64,000 bases of DNA, taken from NCBI RefSeq assembly GCF_024323335.1, contig NC_066583.1, positions 13,730,665-13,794,664 on the forward strand, in the 5' to 3' direction. The DNA is from Lathyrus oleraceus (lineage: Eukaryota > Streptophyta > Magnoliopsida > Fabales > Fabaceae). Below the pieces are notes generated by a model, which ran no database searches, was not told the DNA's origin, and saw nothing but the letters and a program-made list of their open reading frames with translations. Of this stretch, positions 60,532 to 64,000 are shown one piece after another. The stretch's first letter is position 1; each line of letters opens with the position of its first letter. The translations under genes were made by a program, and so were the position numbers.

Positions 60532-61873
60532 TCTTGGGTTTGGTGGCTCATCATAAGCGCTCCCACTTTGTAGGGTAATGGCATTGGCTTTCCCTCTCGG
60601 ATTTTGTTGAGGTTGTCCAGGGAGCTATCCTCCAGGTGTAGTCTGGGGGGCTTGGTTTAAAGCTACCTGAGAGATCTGGGTTTCAAGCATCTTAGTATGA
60701 GTAACTATTTGGTCAACCTTGGTTCCTAACTGGGTAATCAGTTCATTAACATGAATGTTTTGGTTCATGAACTCTTTGTTTTGTTGGGTTTGAGCAGTGA
60801 TAAAATTTTCCATAATTTTCTCAAGGTTCGGCTTTGGTGGCACATGTTGCATAGGTTGATTTGGTCTTGGGGCTTGGTAACCTGATTGTCTCAGAGGTGC
60901 ATTATTTTGGATAGGATTATTGTTTTTATAGGAGAAGTTCGGGTGATTCCTCCATCCAGGGTTATAGGTATTCAAGTATGGGTTCCCTTGGGTGTAGTTC
61001 ACTTGCTCAGAGTGGGTTTCGTTTAATAGACTGCATTCTGCAGATTGGTGTCCTTTGGTTCCACATTTCTCACTATCCGACGAAACTGCGACTGCAGTAT
61101 TTGGGTTTATGCACATATGCTCGACCTTGAGGGCTAATGCGTCCATTTTAGCTTGCATCATGTCTATAGAGCTTAGTTCATGCACTCCTCCTTGGGCTTC
61201 CTTCTTCTCAACTGTCGCTCGTTCGACTCCCCATGATTGATGGTTTTGAGCCATATTTTCAATGAGGGCGCTAGCTTCAGGGTAAGGTTTGTTCATCAGA
61301 GCACCGCCTACGGCAGCGTCGATGGTCATCTTAGTGTTGTAATGAAGTCCATTATAGAAGGTTTGAATGATTAACCAATTTTCTAAGCCATGATATGGGC
61401 ATGATCTTAACAACTCTTTATATCTCTCAAGCTTCGAACAACGATTCTCCTTGGTTCTGGGTAAATCTAGTTATATGGTTTCGAAGAACGGAGATCTTAC
61501 TTGGGGGAAAGTATCTAGCAAGGAATACTCTTCTAAGGTTATCCCAAGTCGTAATGGAATTGTGTGGAAGGGAATCTAACCATGATAGGGCTTTATCTCT
61601 GAGGGAAAAAGGGAATAATCTTAAATGGATTGCGTCAGGAGAAGCTCCATTGGTTTTAAAAGTGTCTGCTAATTGGAGAAAGATTTTTAAATGTTGGTTT
61701 GGGTTCTCAGTAGTGAGACCTGCGAATTGTCTCTGTTGCACTAGTTGGAACAGGGAGGGTTTAAGTTCGAAATTATTAGCTGGGATGGTTGGGTTTACTA
61801 TACTAGAACAAGGTTCTTCGTTGGATGGTTAAGCGAAATCCTTAAGAGGTCTTTGGTTTTAATCTTCGGCCAT
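60532..61873 (-). pseudogene. Athila F gag, three stops and one frameshift
   Basis: Gag polyprotein; the start is ATG at 61873 (MAED, then a stop), chosen because from there the conserved N-terminus continues in one frame. Blocks: SSIVNPTIPANNFELKPSLFQ, GLTTENPNQHLKIFLQLADTF, LRLFPFSLRDKALSWLDSLP, FLARYFPPSKISVLRNHI; a 2-base frame change near 61420; then YHGLENWLIIQTFYNGL, GGALMNKPYPEASALIENMAQNHQSWG, a one-Cys remnant of the zinc knuckle (KCGTKGHQSAEC), YLNTYNPGWRNHPNFSY, a Gln/Pro-rich linker and a coiled coil. Stops at 61861, 61831 (TAA) and 60627 (TAG); each is one C-to-T step from a Gln codon. Confidence 0.92.
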
Positions 61874-62036
61874 AGCTCTCCTAATTCTATGAATGAATAA
61901 ATGTGCGCGAGCGTAACGTTCAGGTTCCGCAAGAGGGTATACTAAGCTTCCGGTGCTGCGAGTTCTTTGCATTGACCGGCGAGTAATAACTTAAGTTTAA
62001 ACGATATAACAACGGGGTATGAAATTTGACGAAATT
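61874..62036 (-). other. Leader between primer-binding site and gag
   Basis: About 160 bp on the minus strand from the primer-binding site to the gag start. No gene. It would hold packaging signals in a functional element. Confidence 0.6.
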
Positions 62037-62037
62037 T

Positions 62038-62055
62038 TTCCCCGGCAACGGCGCC
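62038..62055 (-). other. Primer-binding site of Athila F
   Basis: Minus-strand TGGCGCCGTTGCCGGGGA, reached after AG and a T run from the 5' LTR end. This is the common primer site of Athila elements, usually assigned to tRNA-Asp. It is the less mutated of the two Athila sites in the window. Confidence 0.85.
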
Positions 62056-62854
62056 AAAAACTTGATGTGTGCTTTTCGCAAGTATATGAACGCGTCAGAG
62101 TAATATAAAAGATTGTCGAATCCACAGAGACCAAGTGTCAATCTATCGTTATCTATTGTTATGGTGTTTATCTTAGGTAATCAAAATAGGGGTTTTTAGA
62201 GTGTGCAATGAAAAGTAAAGTATTAAATAAAGTTCAATTAGTAAAGACAGGCTCGAATGTAATTCACATAATCAATTAATAATCCAAGTACTTGCAAATA
62301 GAACTACTTATGGGCAGTGTTTCCTACTTTGAAAAGAACCAATTTAACAGGAACTGTCACTTTCGCATATTCAGAACCGAGTTGTACTCCCTAATCAAAC
62401 CCTCTTATTGTCACTTATAAAAAGGCGCGCATTGCGTTAGAGTAGTAAACCTATTTTTAAGAAATATAGTATCTTGACTAAGTTGAAAAGTATTTTAACC
62501 TGGATTTCTTAACCAAAAGAGGTTCTCACGAATCAGACTCTAAACTTATAAACGCGTCCGAAAATAGTTTTAAAAACACTTTTCTTCTTAAGTTAAAAAC
62601 TCCTAATGAACTAAACAAAGCGCTTTCGCTGTTTTTGAAATAGTTAAAAACAATTAAGTTTAAAAAGACGTTGGACGGCTTTCGATCTTACCCAACGGAA
62701 ATTAAGTGCGGGAAAACTTAAGTTGAAAGTTAAAATAGCCCTTAAGTGTTTCTATGAACAATTGTACGAATGATCGGTTTAATCACGATCCTTACATTCT
62801 AACCTTATAGATTTAGTTAGACATGGTAAAGTAAAGGTGCATTTAAATTTAAAT

Positions 62855-63052
62855 AAAAGTAGTGCAAGTGCGAGAAAATAAATAAAAGTAGTGCGAGTGC
62901 GAGAAATAAATGAAAGTAAAGCGAGTGCGAGAAATAAATAAAAGTAAAGACAGTGCGGGAAAATAAATAAAGTAAAGTGGGTGCGAGAAATAAATAAAAG
63001 TAAAGCGAGTGAGGGAAATAAATAAAGTAAAGACAGTGCGGGAAAATAAAAT
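62855..63052. repeat. Minisatellite in the 5' LTR
   Basis: The counterpart of 51449-51645, again about seven units of 27-29 bp with the same order of variant units, differing by a few point changes and one base. Confidence 0.9.
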
Positions 63053-63325
63053 AGATAAAGGCAAGCAATAAAAACCTGCTCCAATCGGAGGGTTGAATAA
63101 AATGCAAAGCGGAAATGAAAATGGCGGCAGGATTAACTTCCTTCCAAAGTGCTCCAAACTCGATTACAGACTCGATCACAAAACTTGATTACACAACTGT
63201 GGTAACACCCCAATGCGAAGCGATTACCACTTTAAAATACTTAATATATGCCTAAGTGAAACTAATTTTGCTCTGAGTTTGCCTTTGCTCTAAGTTTGGA
63301 TGCTTAAACAAATGAATTCGAGTCT

Positions 63326-63336
63326 CTATTTATAGG
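63326..63336 (-). promoter_or_regulatory. TATA box of Athila F 5' LTR
   Basis: CCTATAAATAG on the minus strand. It sits about 65 bp downstream of the palindromic units and would drive the genomic transcript towards gag. Confidence 0.72.
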
Positions 63337-63401
63337 CAAGTAAAATAATGGAAATGACAAGGATGCCCTTCAGTTTGAATTTGGGAGGGAAAACTTTTCC
63401 T

Positions 63402-63461
63402 CTTGTGGCGCCCGCCACAAGTCCATGGCGCCCGCCACAAGTCCATGGCGCCCGCCACAAG
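63402..63461. repeat. Palindromic GTGGCG/CGCCAC repeats, 5' LTR
   Basis: Three tandem 20-bp units: 63402-63421 (CTTGTGGCGC, CCGCCACAAG), and two identical TCCATGGCGCCCGCCACAAG units at 63422-63441 and 63442-63461. Confidence 0.92.
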
Positions 63462-63743
63462 GCTAATCTGTGGCGCCTTAGTGGAAGTAGTGGCGAACGT
63501 GGCAGTTGAGGGAAGTTGAGCTAGGACACGTCATGGCAGGGTCTATGGCGCCAGCCACAAGTGCAAAATGCCGAATTTTAGGGGTTTTAACTCGTTTTCA
63601 CTCCTTTTCTCGATCGAGGCTCCGATTAAAGTAAAAACCTGAAAACAAAGAGAAACATAGTAATAACATAACAAAATGATAATAAAACAACTAAAATGCA
63701 TGCGAAATCGGAGTCGAAAGTACGGTGAATTTCAGTGTCATCA

Positions 63744-63748
63744 ATTAA
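63744..63748. other. Target-site duplication of Athila F, right copy
   Basis: ATTAA directly after the LTR end (minus-strand LTR start). It equals 50653-50657. Confidence 0.9.
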
Positions 63749-64000
63749 CACCAAAAATTCTATTGCCCGACCTCAAATAGTTGTGACTTCTACATAAGTC
63801 CAATTACGATTGCTTAACATAGAGCTAAAATTTTGACACAAAAGGCATAAGCATTCTAGTTAGTGAGATTGTAAGTCTCCCCTTTTTCATGGTATTGTGT
63901 GGAAACTTGGCCTTCTTTCCTTCCTATGGAAGATGTTTTGGTTCAAGGATCCATGCTTGTGATAAGTGGGTTGAGTGTTCTCCAAAGAATGTCTTGAAAT
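63749..64000 (+). repeat. Ogre E 3' LTR, continued
   Basis: Resumes the LTR interrupted at 50657. GTGACTTCTACATAAGTCC and TACGATTGCTTAACATA parallel 43451-43487 of Ogre D. The LTR runs off the window. Confidence 0.78.

Larger units (their letters stand above)
50658..63743 (-). mobile_element. Athila F, full-length Ty3/gypsy element (13,086 bp)
   Basis: Complete structure on the minus strand: 5' LTR (63743-62063), primer-binding site, leader, gag, protease, RT, RNase H, integrase, two late ORFs (A and B), polypurine tract and 3' LTR (52328-50658), flanked by the perfect 5-bp duplication ATTAA. The LTRs differ at about 35 positions by eye over about 1.67 kb (about 2%) plus three indels, so insertion is fairly recent. 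Pol motifs are intact, but frameshifts and stops in gag, pol and ORF B mean it cannot move on its own; ORF A is fully open. Confidence 0.96.
62063..63743 (-). repeat. Athila F 5' LTR (1681 bp)
   Basis: Start TGATGACACTG at 63743, end GCACACATCA at 62063. It carries three palindrome units (63402-63461), the TATA box at 63336-63326 and the minisatellite at 62855-63052. Compared with the 3' LTR: one more 20-bp palindrome unit, a 10-bp deletion (about 63555) and a 1-bp indel (about 63002), besides about 35 substitutions. Confidence 0.97.

Overview
This is plant nuclear DNA, almost certainly from a legume and most likely the Fabeae (pea, vetch, lentil, grass-pea group) or a close relative. The reason is the content: several Ogre-type Ty3/gypsy elements with very long LTRs that start TGTAAGACCC or TGTCATACCC, Athila-type Ty3/gypsy elements, a SIRE/Maximus-like Ty1/copia element, MULE DNA transposons with a GRF-type ORF, and L1-type LINE remnants. 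I see no intact host gene, rRNA, tRNA gene or CRISPR array. The window is a nested transposon block.

Layout. 1-4375: minus-strand MULE with a spliced but frameshifted transposase; the GRF-like ORF is cut by the window edge. 4376-12658: AT-rich old DNA holding a minus-strand LINE RNase H remnant (about 4770-5150), a second, badly decayed MULE transposase (about 6120-7180), a plus-strand LINE 3' end (8700-9985), a possible MITE and a 124-bp (AT)n tract. 12660-15170: 3' part of a minus-strand copia element. 15201-17567: LTR-like scrap and a decayed minus-strand Athila gag-protease. 17568-27260: Ogre A, plus strand (LTR, PBS, ORF1, gag, protease, putative intron, start of RT). It sits inside the old Athila gag and is itself broken in RT by Athila B.

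27309-35660: Athila B, plus strand (LTR, PBS, gag, PR, RT-RH, IN, start of a third ORF; no 3' LTR). 35660-38275: Ogre 3'UTR, integrase and RNase H on the minus strand, joined head to head at about 38275-38300 to an Ogre protease on the plus strand. 40191-44885: a 4.7-kb Ogre LTR. 44890-45745: a copia LTR in minus orientation. 45746-47486: an Ogre 3'UTR with ten copies of a short minisatellite and a polypurine tract. 47487 to beyond the window: an Ogre 3' LTR split at 50657/63744 by Athila F.

Athila F (50658-63743, minus strand) is the best element: 13,086 bp, two LTRs of 1671 and 1681 bp about 2% diverged, a perfect 5-bp target-site duplication (ATTAA), PBS, polypurine tract, gag-PR-RT-RH-IN, and two different downstream ORFs of the ATHILA ORF-1 type. 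The first (ORF A) is fully open; gag, pol and ORF B carry stops and frameshifts.

The most interesting pattern is shared by the two Athila elements. Each carries GC-rich palindromic repeats in its LTR and again in the non-coding gap upstream of a late ORF, with different palindrome sequences in the two elements (CACGG/CCGTG in B, GTGGCG/CGCCAC in F). Each also has a 3'-splice-site-like tract right before a late-ORF start codon, and a conserved ~50-nt non-coding motif just after integrase. Together these suggest a conserved late-gene expression module.
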